Assembly: GCA_964550025.1 (NCBI GenBank)
Contig: CAZJYI010000050.1
Location: 1 to 64,000, forward strand
From: CAZJYI01 sp964550025
GTDB taxonomy: Bacteria; Verrucomicrobiota; Kiritimatiellia; UBA8416; CAYOBW01
DNA length: 64,000 nucleotides
Direction of reading: 5' to 3'
Part shown: positions 1-7,646 of the stretch, piece after piece
How the letters are laid out: the number at the start of each line of letters is the position of its first letter
How positions within the stretch are numbered: the stretch's first letter is position 1
Notes under the pieces: generated by a model
Seen by the model: only the letters and a program-made list of their open reading frames with translations
What the model was told of the DNA's origin: nothing
Databases searched by the model: none
Program-made: the position numbers and the translations under genes

Positions 1-1033
1 TGGCTATTGTGAACTGCTTGCCGTCACTTGCGCGCTTAATTACTACAGTTTGCTTCCTACTGTCAATCCCTATAACCGTGTACTTCTGCCCTTCGAGCTC
101 GAATTCCGAATCCACTTCCACCCTGTACGACGGCTGCTCGCCCCAGTCGAGATACAGGACGGCGGAGTACTTGCGCCAGGGGGTGTCTTCTCTCAAGACG
201 AGGCGAATCTCCTTATCGTCGTGCTTCAGGTACAGCTCGGAGACCTCACGTCTGCGCGTCCCTGTTTCGTCCGCGACATCCGCCCACTTCTCCTCGAAAC
301 GGTCGAGGAAGAAGCCGGAGTTCCCGATCTGCTCCTCGAGGAACAGGATGAACGTCCTCTGACGGTTGCCGACCCGCACGTTGACCTGGTATTTGGTCTT
401 TGTCTCGCTGAGTTTCGTCTTGCCCTCGAAGCGGAGCGACATGCTGCTCTCGATGATGTCACGCAGGCGCAGCTTGGCGACGATGTCCGGGGCATCCGCC
501 TTGTCCGTGGGATCCGTCTGCGGGTTCGCACTGAACTCCTCGAAGTTGGTGAACTTGTCGCCGTCGGGATCCTCGGCCGCATCAGACGGGTCCGCCGGAT
601 CCAGGCCGTACTGCAGTTCCCACTTGTCCTTCATGCCGTCCTTGTCTATGTCCTCGGGGGCGGGAGGAGGAGGCGGGGGCACGTGCAGGCAGAACGGGCA
701 TTTCTCGCCGTCGTACGGCATCGGCTGCCTGCACTCCACGCACCAGACCCGCGCCTCGGGCACGAAGAGCAGGGAATTGGTCCAGATCGGAAGCTGAATC
801 GGGCTCTTGATGGCGCGCTCCGCCTGCTCAAACGCGAGTGTGTCGACGACCGCCGCTTCGGGGTGCTTCGGTCGAAGGGAGTCGATGCTGATACGGTACT
901 GCTCCGCCATGCTCTTCATGAACGCAATGCGCAGGGCCAGAAAGAGGAGGGATCCCAGCAGACCCAGCAGGACGGAAAACGCCAACAGCTTGTCGTACTG
1001 GTTCTTGAAGCGGGTGATTAGTCCTAGCGCCAT
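1..1033 (-). CDS. Amuc_1099-like pilus-associated membrane protein (3' end beyond window)
   Basis: This frame is open from an ATG at 1031-1033 to the window edge, about 344 codons with no stop. Residues about 13-35 form one membrane segment. A zinc-ribbon-like pair of CxxC motifs (CVEC and CPFC) follows at about residues 94-112. A proline run and a calcium-binding-type segment (DKDGMKDKWE, then DPDGDKFTNFEEF) resembling thrombospondin type 3 repeats come next, and the C-terminal half is probably beta-rich. The gene starts 5 bases after the Amuc_1100-like gene in the same operon, so it sits where Amuc_1099 sits in Akkermansia. It is probably a periplasmic or inner-membrane part of the pilus apparatus. 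The family link rests on gene order and layout, not on a catalytic motif. Confidence 0.75.
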   Translation of the reverse strand, partial: MALGLITRFKNQYDKLLAFSVLLGLLGSLLFLALRIAFMKSMAEQYRISIDSLRPKHPEAAVVDTLAFEQAERAIKSPIQLPIWTNSLLFVPEARVWCVECRQPMPYDGEKCPFCLHVPPPPPPAPEDIDKDGMKDKWELQYGLDPADPSDAAEDPDGDKFTNFEEFSANPQTDPTDKADAPDIVAKLRLRDIIESSMSLRFEGKTKLSETKTKYQVNVRVGNRQRTFILFLEEQIGNSGFFLDRFEEKWADVADETGTRRREVSELYLKHDDKEIRLVLREDTPWRKYSAVLYLDWGEQPSYRVEVDSEFELEGQKYTVIGIDSRKQTVVIKRASDGKQFTIA

Positions 1034-1038
1034 GGTTG

Positions 1039-1971
1039 CTACTCCTGCTCCTGCCCCTGCTCCGCCTGCAGGAAACGGTACACGTCCAATTCCAGCGTTA
1101 CGGTCACCGGCTTCTGCATCCTCGGCCCCGAAACGGTTCGCTCTTCCAGGGACAGTACGACGGGCTTCGCTTCTTCCGCCTCGTCTTCGTCCGGCAGCAC
1201 TTCCTCATCCTCGTCCTCAAACCCTTCCTCTTCCTCCTCCGCCGGAATGACGACGTCGGGCTCGGTTCGGTCGATCTTCATCTGGCTGATCGAGATGAAC
1301 ATCGTGTGCCGGGTGAGGCCGTTGAGCACGTTCAGCAGCGCTGCTTCCCTGGCCGTGAACACGAACCGGAAGTGAAGCTGCGCAAAGAGCGCGTCCTCTT
1401 TCAGGACGCCGACGTCGGGGTCGGTCGCCACCCTGGTCCCCCCCTCGAACTGTTCGCGATCGATCCCCGTGAGAGCGACAATATCGGAATCGAAGAGCAC
1501 CTTGCACACCTCGCTGATGATCAGCAACTGCTGCGTCAGGCGCGGCACGTGGGGCGGCACGGGGCGAACGCTGCCCTCCGCGAAGTAGCGCTCGAAGCCG
1601 AAAGCGAAGGTCTCCTCCACGGTTTCGCCACCGAGCTCCAGCAGCTCGCGGCGGGTCTGTTCCAGGAGGCTGATGAACGCCGACGGGCTGCGCGTGGTGT
1701 CCGGCATGACCTGCCCGGCACCGAGCTTCTGCATCAGCTTCTCCTGCCACGCGTCCAGGGTCTCCACGTTGGCCTTCACCCGTTCCACGTTCTGGGTAGA
1801 GGGAAACGGTTCCTTGGCGTAGTAGCGGCGCAGGTCGAGCTCGGCCCGCTCCAGGTGGTCCTGGGTCGATTTCAGCTTGGCAATTCCGCGGAACAGCAGG
1901 AACGCGGCCAGGAGCACCAGGGCGGCGACCACTACGCCCGCCACGACAAGTAAGAGCTTTTTCTTCTTCAT
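1039..1971 (-). CDS. Amuc_1100-like pilus-associated protein
   Basis: This 310-residue protein has a short cytoplasmic KKKK start and a single membrane helix at about residues 7-29. A long helical, coiled-coil stretch follows (about 30-140), then a mixed alpha/beta C-terminal region interrupted by an acidic run of Glu and Asp near residue 240. This is the layout of PilN/PilO-type inner-membrane proteins, and the length is close to that of Amuc_1100 of Akkermansia. It lies 6 bases after the PilM-PilN fusion gene and 5 bases before the Amuc_1099-like gene, so all are surely cotranscribed. The inferred role is a dimerising inner-membrane or periplasmic platform protein for a type IV pilus-like machine. 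Sequence identity to Amuc_1100 could not be measured here. Confidence 0.75.
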   Translation of the reverse strand: MKKKKLLLVVAGVVVAALVLLAAFLLFRGIAKLKSTQDHLERAELDLRRYYAKEPFPSTQNVERVKANVETLDAWQEKLMQKLGAGQVMPDTTRSPSAFISLLEQTRRELLELGGETVEETFAFGFERYFAEGSVRPVPPHVPRLTQQLLIISEVCKVLFDSDIVALTGIDREQFEGGTRVATDPDVGVLKEDALFAQLHFRFVFTAREAALLNVLNGLTRHTMFISISQMKIDRTEPDVVIPAEEEEEGFEDEDEEVLPDEDEAEEAKPVVLSLEERTVSGPRMQKPVTVTLELDVYRFLQAEQGQEQE

Positions 1972-1977
1972 ATAGGG

Positions 1978-3654
1978 CTACCTGATTGGAATGGGCTCTT
2001 CCAGTGCTACCCGGATCGTGAAGTCGCGCGCGTAGCCGCCAAGCTTCATGGGCGGTTCGGAGCGGATGTCCGTTGAGTCCGAGAACTGCGAAGCTTCGCG
2101 CAGTTTGTTGCGAAAGACCTCGACGGCGGTTGCGTCCCCTTCGGTTTCTTCTTCGATGGTCTTGAGCCGGTCGTCAAAGCCCTTCCCCGCCACGTCGACC
2201 TCCTCAATCGCCGTGCCGTCCTCGTTCGGCACGGGTGTCACGGAACGCAGCCACATCCCGTCGAGGACGGCGCCGTGGACGCCCCGCAGGACCTCGATCC
2301 ACCGGGTGCGCGCCTCCACGAGGCCGACGAGGGACTCGACCCGGTCGCGGGCCTCATGCTGCCGGTCCAGCTCCCCCTGGAAAGATACGCTGATCCCGCG
2401 CAGCTTCTGCGTCCGCCCCTCGACCTCTTTCACCAGCGCGCCCTGTGTCACACTCATGCGGTAGGCGTAAACCCACCAGCAGAGCATGACCAGCGCCACG
2501 CCGACCGCGGCCATGACGAAGAAGGGCTGGCGGCGACGCAAGGTCTTCTTGGCGATGAGCTCCTCGGGCATCAGGTTGATCTCGACCGGGCAGGTCAACG
2601 AATGGCGCAGGGCCATGCCCACGCACTCGCCCAGGAGCTGGAGCTCGCCCTCGATGCGCTCGGTATCGATCACCGGGTTGACGGGGACGTTGACGAACGG
2701 GTTCAGGTACTCGACCGCGACCTTCAGCTTCTCGCGGAAGAAGGTGTCCATGTGCGGGATAATGGAGGAGCCGCCCGCCAGCAGCACCAGCATCGGTGCG
2801 CTGCCGCCCTGCTGACTGCGGTAGAAGTTGATCGAGCGGTTCACTTCCGCATGCAGGCGCGTGACCACGTTGCGCGTGATCTTGGAGACACGGTCGGCGA
2901 CCTCGTTGTCGGGTCCCGCGTACACGCCGCCGAAGGCCACGAACGCGTGCTCGAGCTTGAGGGCCTCCGCGTCCTCGAAGGAGAGTTCAAACTCCTTCAT
3001 GATCTCCTGCGTGATCGCGTTGCCCGCAATCGGGATGCTGCGGCTGAACATGCGTCCTTCCTCTATAAAGATGAGATTGGACGAGCGTGCTCCGATGTCG
3101 AGCACGAGCGTGCAGCCTTCCAGCTCCGGGTAGTTGAAACGCACGCAGTTGTAGAGCGCCATCGGTGCGACTTCAACGATCTCGGGTTCGAGGTCCACCG
3201 CCTGTACGCACTGCGTCAGCCCGGCCACGTGCTCGTTCTTGGCCGCGACGAGCATGACGTTCAGATCTCCCTCGTCCGTTCGGCCGACGAGCTGGAAGTC
3301 CCATACGACTTCCTCGATCGGGAACGGGACGTTCTGCTCGGCCTCGTACTGAACAATCTGGCGTATCTTGTCGCCCGAGACCGGCGGGAGCTTGACGTAG
3401 CGCGGGAAGACCGTCTGCCCCGAGAGCGAAGCAATCAGGGGCGCGGGCTTGATCCCGTTTTCGCGCATCAACTCGCGCACCGCCGTGACAATGAACGGCG
3501 ACGGGTCGTCGGTCGAGTCCGGCTCAATGCCAAGCTGACTGGTGGCGTAGTTGATCAGCTCGGGGGGCGTGCCGGGCTTGGCCGTGGCAAACTCCGCGAG
3601 GGCCACCTTGCCGGCACCGACGTCGAGGGTCAGGATGCGCTTGGGAGTGAACAC
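1978..3654 (-). CDS. PilM-PilN fusion protein (Amuc_1101-like)
   Basis: The first 340 or so residues are PilM-like with an actin/FtsA fold. Visible elements are the phosphate-1 strand TLDVGAGKVALAEF, the phosphate-2 strand LVLDIGARSSNLIFIEEG and the adenosine-site segment VLLAGGSS. The PilN hallmark VEINLMPEEL follows at about residue 357, then one membrane helix at about 377-398 and a coiled coil with a ferredoxin-like region to residue 558. The cytoplasmic ATP-binding ring protein and its membrane partner are therefore one chain. The start codon is GTG and overlaps the upstream TAG by one base (TAGTG), which implies translational coupling. PilM and PilN are separate genes in classical systems. 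The fusion, the operon order and the length all match the Akkermansia-type locus. Confidence 0.85.
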   Translation of the reverse strand: MFTPKRILTLDVGAGKVALAEFATAKPGTPPELINYATSQLGIEPDSTDDPSPFIVTAVRELMRENGIKPAPLIASLSGQTVFPRYVKLPPVSGDKIRQIVQYEAEQNVPFPIEEVVWDFQLVGRTDEGDLNVMLVAAKNEHVAGLTQCVQAVDLEPEIVEVAPMALYNCVRFNYPELEGCTLVLDIGARSSNLIFIEEGRMFSRSIPIAGNAITQEIMKEFELSFEDAEALKLEHAFVAFGGVYAGPDNEVADRVSKITRNVVTRLHAEVNRSINFYRSQQGGSAPMLVLLAGGSSIIPHMDTFFREKLKVAVEYLNPFVNVPVNPVIDTERIEGELQLLGECVGMALRHSLTCPVEINLMPEELIAKKTLRRRQPFFVMAAVGVALVMLCWWVYAYRMSVTQGALVKEVEGRTQKLRGISVSFQGELDRQHEARDRVESLVGLVEARTRWIEVLRGVHGAVLDGMWLRSVTPVPNEDGTAIEEVDVAGKGFDDRLKTIEEETEGDATAVEVFRNKLREASQFSDSTDIRSEPPMKLGGYARDFTIRVALEEPIPIR

Positions 3655-4304
3655 TACTGGATCACCTCGTAGTCATCGATGTTGACAAGGGCAAACGGTG
3701 TCTGCGAACGGTTGAGCAGGCGCCCCGAGCGCTTGGTCACCTTCACGCGCGGATTCTTCAGCACGGCGTCGCTCTTCCACCAGTCTTCGTTCTTCGGCAT
3801 GGGGATGCTCGCCTCGACATCTTTGGCGACCTCCTTGCCGCCCGCGGTGATGACCACTCCGATGGCGACGGGCCAGCCGAAACGCTCGACCGTCTTGGGG
3901 TGCAGATAGACGGTGCTGACGTGGTCGTTGTCCTTCTCGACATCCACGTAACGAACGGTGAGATCGTAGAAGCTGTACGTCCCTCGGGCTTCCCCCTCGG
4001 TGGCCCGCACCATTACATAGTAGGAAAAGGTCAGTTCGTCCAGCCACTCATCATACGTGTAGTATTCGGTCTTGATCTCACACCATTCGCCCCGTTTGGC
4101 GGAACGGCTGTAGTTGGTGCGAAACTCCGGCGTGAGCATCTTGCCTTCCCGGTCGAGCCCCTCGAGTTTCTTGATCTTTATTTTTATCTCGGGGGCCCTC
4201 GCCCCTGCCGCGGGCCGTCGGGCAGAGGTCTGAGCAAGCGCCGAAGATGCCACGAATACCGCCAATAGCGCGAATCCCGCGTTTTTCACATATGAGAACT
4301 TCAT
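3654..4304 (-). CDS. Amuc_1102-like secreted pilus-locus protein
   Basis: This is the first gene of the left-edge operon, 216 residues. The ATG at 4302-4304 was chosen because AGGGGAT lies just upstream and a clear signal peptide follows (MKFSYVKNAGFALLAVF to ALAQ, cleavage near residue 22). An in-frame opening further upstream lacks both. The mature protein looks rich in beta strands (for example TYYTYDEWLDELTFSYYVMV). It ends in a basic segment, RVKVTKRSGRLLNRS, before YEVIQ. No catalytic motif is visible. Position and size match Amuc_1102, a secreted protein of the Akkermansia pilus locus. It probably acts in the periplasm with the gene products downstream. Confidence 0.7.
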   Translation of the reverse strand: MKFSYVKNAGFALLAVFVASSALAQTSARRPAAGARAPEIKIKIKKLEGLDREGKMLTPEFRTNYSRSAKRGEWCEIKTEYYTYDEWLDELTFSYYVMVRATEGEARGTYSFYDLTVRYVDVEKDNDHVSTVYLHPKTVERFGWPVAIGVVITAGGKEVAKDVEASIPMPKNEDWWKSDAVLKNPRVKVTKRSGRLLNRSQTPFALVNIDDYEVIQ

Positions 4305-4407
4305 CAAGATCCCCTTCGTATTGGTCGTTACAAGACGAGCGGATAACGCAAAGCACTGTAGTGCGTTGTAGCCCTTCAAGCCAAGAAAAAAACGGCGAGA
4401 TTTTGGG

Positions 4408-4436
4408 TTGACTTCAGATGCATGATTCGGTAAACC
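4408..4436 (+). promoter_or_regulatory. Candidate sigma-70 promoter for the 4553 gene
   Basis: TTGACT and TAAACC are separated by 17 bases in the region between the minus-strand pilus operon and the plus-strand secreted protein gene. The -35 box is good and the -10 box is weak; an alternative TAATAC lies six bases further on. The ribosome binding site AAGGAG is at 4540-4545. Confidence 0.4.
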
Positions 4437-4552
4437 TAATACTATCGTAGGAGTGAAGTGTGGGCGGATGAACGGGCGAGCTTGGACGTCCTTCAATCCA
4501 GCCCGGGGAGTCATCCAAATCAATTGGGATGTGTTGCAGAAGGAGTAAGGGC

Positions 4553-5731
4553 ATGAGGAGATTCACCATGCGCAGGGAAATGAAGGTTTGGGCAGGCGTG
4601 GTTGCGGCACTTGTGGCGGTAGGTTCGGCGGGATTTGCGAATATAACGAACACGGTGCCATATGAGGAATCCTTTGAATCATATGCCGTGGGGACCGAAA
4701 TTACCGGCATGGGCGGCTGGTACGGCATCAGCAATGCCGGCACGGTGGCGTCCGAGGATCTGAGCGGTTTCACGCACGGGTTCCCGATCGACGGGGCGAC
4801 ACACACCAACGTCCTTGAACTGGCGGAACCGATTACGAATCTGTTTGAGCGCTACGACCCGTCGGACCCGGACGAGAGTGTCTACATTGACCTCCTCGTT
4901 GAGCCGGTGCCGCGCGACAACCCTCCCGGCAATCTCGACACCAACGTGCAGACCGCGCTCTACATGGACAGCGGCGGACAGATAAACGTCTATCACGCCA
5001 TGTTCGGCGAGACACCTCCCCAGATGTGGACTCAGCTCCAGCACCCGCCTCTGAGCACCGGCGACTGGATCCGCGTGACCCTCGACATGAAATACACGAA
5101 GGACGAATTTGGCGGGAAGATCTACAAGTACTTCCGTGTGGGGATCAACGGCGGCCCGTGGATCGAGTCCATCTACGGCTATCCGCAGATTCCCCCGGCG
5201 GGTGGCGGCGATACCAACGGTCCGTGGTTCCTCCAGGCCGGCAGCGAAACCGGCGGCGGCAATCCCTACCTGACCTCGATCTCGACCGAGGGACCGGGCG
5301 CCATCGACGACGTCGTCGTGACGACGAACGCCCCCACTCAAAGCAAGACGACGAGCATGGGCGTGCCGATCGACTGGTACACAAACAACGGCCTGGACCC
5401 CAACAACCCCACCAAGGATACGGACGGCGACGGAAGCCCCGACTGGGCCGAGTGGGTTGCCGGCACCGACGCGAACAACCCGAGCAACTTCCTGGAGGTG
5501 GTCATCGCAGAGGGAAGCATGGGAGGGCTCTCCTGGAGCGGCACGACCAATACGGGCGGTTCGGCCACGTACTCCATCTACCGCAGAGCGGATCTGCTTA
5601 CCGGAGATTGGGGGACCCCGGTCGTCAACGGCATTCCGAAGGGGACAACGACCTGGACCGACCCGATGCCGCCGGCCGACGGCGCGAACTACAAGCTCGG
5701 AATCCCCTGGACCTACCCCGACGGGCAGTAG
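4553..5731 (+). CDS. Secreted beta-rich protein with a thrombospondin type 3-like calcium segment
   Basis: The ATG at 4553 follows AAGGAG at a good distance and gives 392 residues with a signal peptide (MRREMKVWAGVVAALVAVG to GFA). The body (about 40-260) resembles the concanavalin/LamG-like beta-sandwich modules of PVC surface proteins, with a starting YEESFESY motif. A segment near residues 278-305 holds NNGLDPNNP and TDGDGSPDWAEW, typical of calcium-binding type 3 repeats. About 85 residues follow. No PEP-CTERM anchor or catalytic residues are seen. It is divergent from the Amuc-like operon and probably has its own promoter. It is likely exported; the ligand is unknown. Confidence 0.75.
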   Translation: MRRFTMRREMKVWAGVVAALVAVGSAGFANITNTVPYEESFESYAVGTEITGMGGWYGISNAGTVASEDLSGFTHGFPIDGATHTNVLELAEPITNLFERYDPSDPDESVYIDLLVEPVPRDNPPGNLDTNVQTALYMDSGGQINVYHAMFGETPPQMWTQLQHPPLSTGDWIRVTLDMKYTKDEFGGKIYKYFRVGINGGPWIESIYGYPQIPPAGGGDTNGPWFLQAGSETGGGNPYLTSISTEGPGAIDDVVVTTNAPTQSKTTSMGVPIDWYTNNGLDPNNPTKDTDGDGSPDWAEWVAGTDANNPSNFLEVVIAEGSMGGLSWSGTTNTGGSATYSIYRRADLLTGDWGTPVVNGIPKGTTTWTDPMPPADGANYKLGIPWTYPDGQ

Positions 5732-5755
5732 CCAGCCGATAGAACGCGAAACCGG

Positions 5756-5788
5756 AAGCGCGGCGTGGAAACAGGCCCCGCTTTTCTT
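5756..5788 (+). terminator. Likely rho-independent terminator after the 4553 gene
   Basis: AAGCGCGGC pairs with GCCCCGCTT with one mismatch, and the stem is followed by TTTCTT. It lies 25 bases past the stop codon. Confidence 0.55.
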
Positions 5789-5965
5789 GTGTCAGCCACC
5801 GCCCGCCACCGGAAACTCCGAATGGACACGGACTAGCGCGAATGTGATGTAGACCGGGAGAAGAAACGGCGAATCGCCTGCTTCACCCTTGCCCGCCCCT
5901 GGAGGGACTACGCCGCGCCGTGCTCTTTGTGACCCACCGACCCGTTGAACTAGCCGATGCGTTGC

Positions 5966-6466
5966 TCAGGAATCCGCGGCCCGGCCCGAGGCATCCGTAA
6001 CCTTGAAGAACGAGCCGTCGGGGCGGATACTCACGTCAGACTCCTGCAACGCGGCGCGCAACGACTTCCGGTCGGTGGCCGCGGTGAAATCCTCCTCGAG
6101 GCCGGAGCTCATTTCGTCGGCACACAGCCGAACGAGACCCGGGTTCGACGATTCGCCGAAGACGACGACGAGCAGGAGATCCATCGCGGTGGTCTGCATG
6201 AAGATGCTCTTCTTGTCGCCCTGGTGGAAAACGTAGCGAAATTCGGGCTCGCCGATCATGCTGGCGATTTCCCGCGTGGCGTAGAAGGAACCGGCGGCCA
6301 GGGCCGCGATGTTGTCGTTGTGATCGTACTCCTCCACGGCCGACGCCGCCAGGATATATCCGCCCTTGTTGCACAGGAATACGGCTTCGGACTCGGAGCG
6401 CACCAGCAGGTCGGAGAGCTGGTTCTCCATGGCTTCGCACTGTTCTGCAGTCAATCCGGGAAGCAT
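5966..6466 (-). CDS. Roadblock/LC7-domain protein (MglB-like)
   Basis: This 166-residue protein begins with an amphipathic helix (LTAEQCEAMENQLSDLLVRS). The roadblock core follows: AVFLCNKGGYILAASA, then DHNDNIAALAAGSFYATREIA, then SIFMQTTAMDLLLVVVFG. Roadblock proteins such as MglB dimerise and act as GTPase-activating partners of small Ras-like GTPases. The start at 6466 was chosen because GGAAGGGGGTGG lies upstream of it. A 21-codon extension to 6529 would begin inside a dispersed repeat. The gene is directly downstream of the MglA-type GTPase on the same strand, which supports a GTPase-regulator pair. Confidence 0.85.
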   Translation of the reverse strand: MLPGLTAEQCEAMENQLSDLLVRSESEAVFLCNKGGYILAASAVEEYDHNDNIAALAAGSFYATREIASMIGEPEFRYVFHQGDKKSIFMQTTAMDLLLVVVFGESSNPGLVRLCADEMSSGLEEDFTAATDRKSLRAALQESDVSIRPDGSFFKVTDASGRAADS

Positions 6467-6525
6467 CTCTGGGATCCACCCCCTTCCGCTATCCAAACGT
6501 CCATACCGGCCGGTCGCAACCAGCG

Positions 6526-6592
6526 TCATCAGTGATCAGTCATCAGTGATCAGTCATCCGCGATCAGTGACTACCGATCACCGGTCACTGAT
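6526..6592. repeat. Dispersed GATCAGT-type repeat
   Basis: Tandem, partly palindromic copies of ATCAGTGATCAGTC end with CGGTCACTGATT. Similar tracts occur at 15463, 51239 and 58886. All are intergenic or at gene ends. Confidence 0.8.
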
Positions 6593-6608
6593 TGCTTGCG
6601 CTCACTTT

Positions 6609-6667
6609 CAACAACCTGCGCCTCATCTCTTACGCAAACCGCATAGAAATGATGGCGCCAGGCTCTA
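6609..6667 (-). repeat. 59-bp post-stop element, copy A
   Basis: On the minus strand the element begins with the TAG stop codon of the MglA-type gene and runs 59 bases toward the roadblock gene. It matches 23586-23644 at 45 of 59 positions without gaps. The second copy also starts exactly at a TAG stop codon. GCGCC and GGCGC arms can pair within it. Confidence 0.6.
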
Positions 6668-7309
6668 CTCCTTCGGCACACACACGGCATCGGGCATGGT
6701 GCCTTCGCTCTCGAGGTTGTGCTTACGAATGAAATCCGACAGCGTCATGCGTGAAATGAGGTTGAGCGATTTGAAAACGCCCTTCCCCAGGCTCGCCACT
6801 GACTCCATGACCGGCACGCGCGTCGCACGCCGGTTCAGCAGAAAATCCAGGTAATGCACGGGAGCCGTGTCGGCAAGATCGCGCTTGTTGAACTGCAGAA
6901 TGAATGGAAGTGTGTCGAGCGTCAGACTCTGTTCTGCGAGATTCTCTTCCAGATTTGCGAAACTGTCGATGTTCTCTTCCGTTTTCGAATACTGGGAATC
7001 GGCGACGAAGACCACGCCGTCCACGCCCTGCAAAACGAGCTTCCGCGTCTGGTTGTAGATCACCTGGCCCGGCACGGTGTAGAGCTGGAACTTGGAGGTG
7101 AATCCCTTCACGACACTCGATTCCAGCGGGAGAAAATCGAAGAACAATGTCCGGTCCTGCTGGGTCGATAGGATCGTCAGGTCACCCCGCGACGACGGAT
7201 CGATGAACTCGTGGATCTTCTCGAGATTCGTCGTCTTGCCGCTCTTTCCGGGACCGTAGTACACGATCTTGAAATTGATGGTCCGCCTTCCGAAATTGAT
7301 GAAAGCCAT
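6665..7309 (-). CDS. mglA: MglA-type Ras-like GTPase
   Basis: A 214-residue small GTPase of the MglA family. The P-loop is GPGKSGKT at residues 19-26. The switch II region reads TVPGQ, lacking the usual DxxG aspartate as is typical of MglA. The base-specificity motif is NKRD in FILQFNKRDL. MglA proteins control cell polarity, gliding and placement of type IV pili, and are switched by roadblock proteins such as MglB. The start at 7309 has AGAGGAAC upstream, and the conserved MAFINFGRRTINFKIVYYG begins there. The gene is followed on the same strand by a roadblock gene and is divergent from a HhH-roadblock gene. The C-terminal tail after IRKHNLESEG is longer than in compact MglA proteins. Confidence 0.9.
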   Translation of the reverse strand: MAFINFGRRTINFKIVYYGPGKSGKTTNLEKIHEFIDPSSRGDLTILSTQQDRTLFFDFLPLESSVVKGFTSKFQLYTVPGQVIYNQTRKLVLQGVDGVVFVADSQYSKTEENIDSFANLEENLAEQSLTLDTLPFILQFNKRDLADTAPVHYLDFLLNRRATRVPVMESVASLGKGVFKSLNLISRMTLSDFIRKHNLESEGTMPDAVCVPKE

Positions 7310-7525
7310 ACAGTTCCTCTCCGTGACGATAGTCCCTTCCGCTGTGGAGAAAAGCAAAATGCATGCCAAACGGCCGTGCACCGCCGGTGCAGCCCACAGA
7401 CCGCCACCGATACGTTCTCACGACTGCAAACGGGCGCGCTCGCAATCCCGTCAGCTACGGTCAGACATTAGTCCTCATTGGCTCTTCATTCCAGAAAAAA
7501 CTCTCCTCTCAACGAATCCATTGAT

Positions 7526-7542
7526 CTGGCACCCTATCTGCT
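7526..7542 (+). promoter_or_regulatory. Sigma-54 (-24/-12) promoter candidate before the HhH-roadblock gene
   Basis: CTGGCACCCTATCTGCT has GG and GC dinucleotides exactly 10 bases apart, matching YTGGCAC-N5-TTGCW with few mismatches. It lies 105 bases before the start codon at 7647. An NtrC-family activator is encoded at 14020. Confidence 0.6.
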
Positions 7543-7646
7543 CTATTATGATTTCGCAGGGGACTGCCGGAGGAAGCCCTTTCGGGCCGAACACACAGGG
7601 AGAATGCCGCTACGCAGTTGGCGGCGTCAGTGAGAGGAATACAGCC

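Noticed and set aside
3654..4523. Longer start at 4523 for the Amuc_1102-like gene
   Set aside because: It would bury the signal peptide 73 residues inside the protein and run through the divergent promoter region.
5966..6529. Longer start at 6529 for the roadblock gene
   Set aside because: The extension is encoded by repeat DNA and has no ribosome binding site, whereas 6466 has GGAAGGGGGTGG upstream.
6526..6592. Possible CRISPR array
   Set aside because: The units are contiguous and palindromic, without spacers of constant length, and no cas gene is present.
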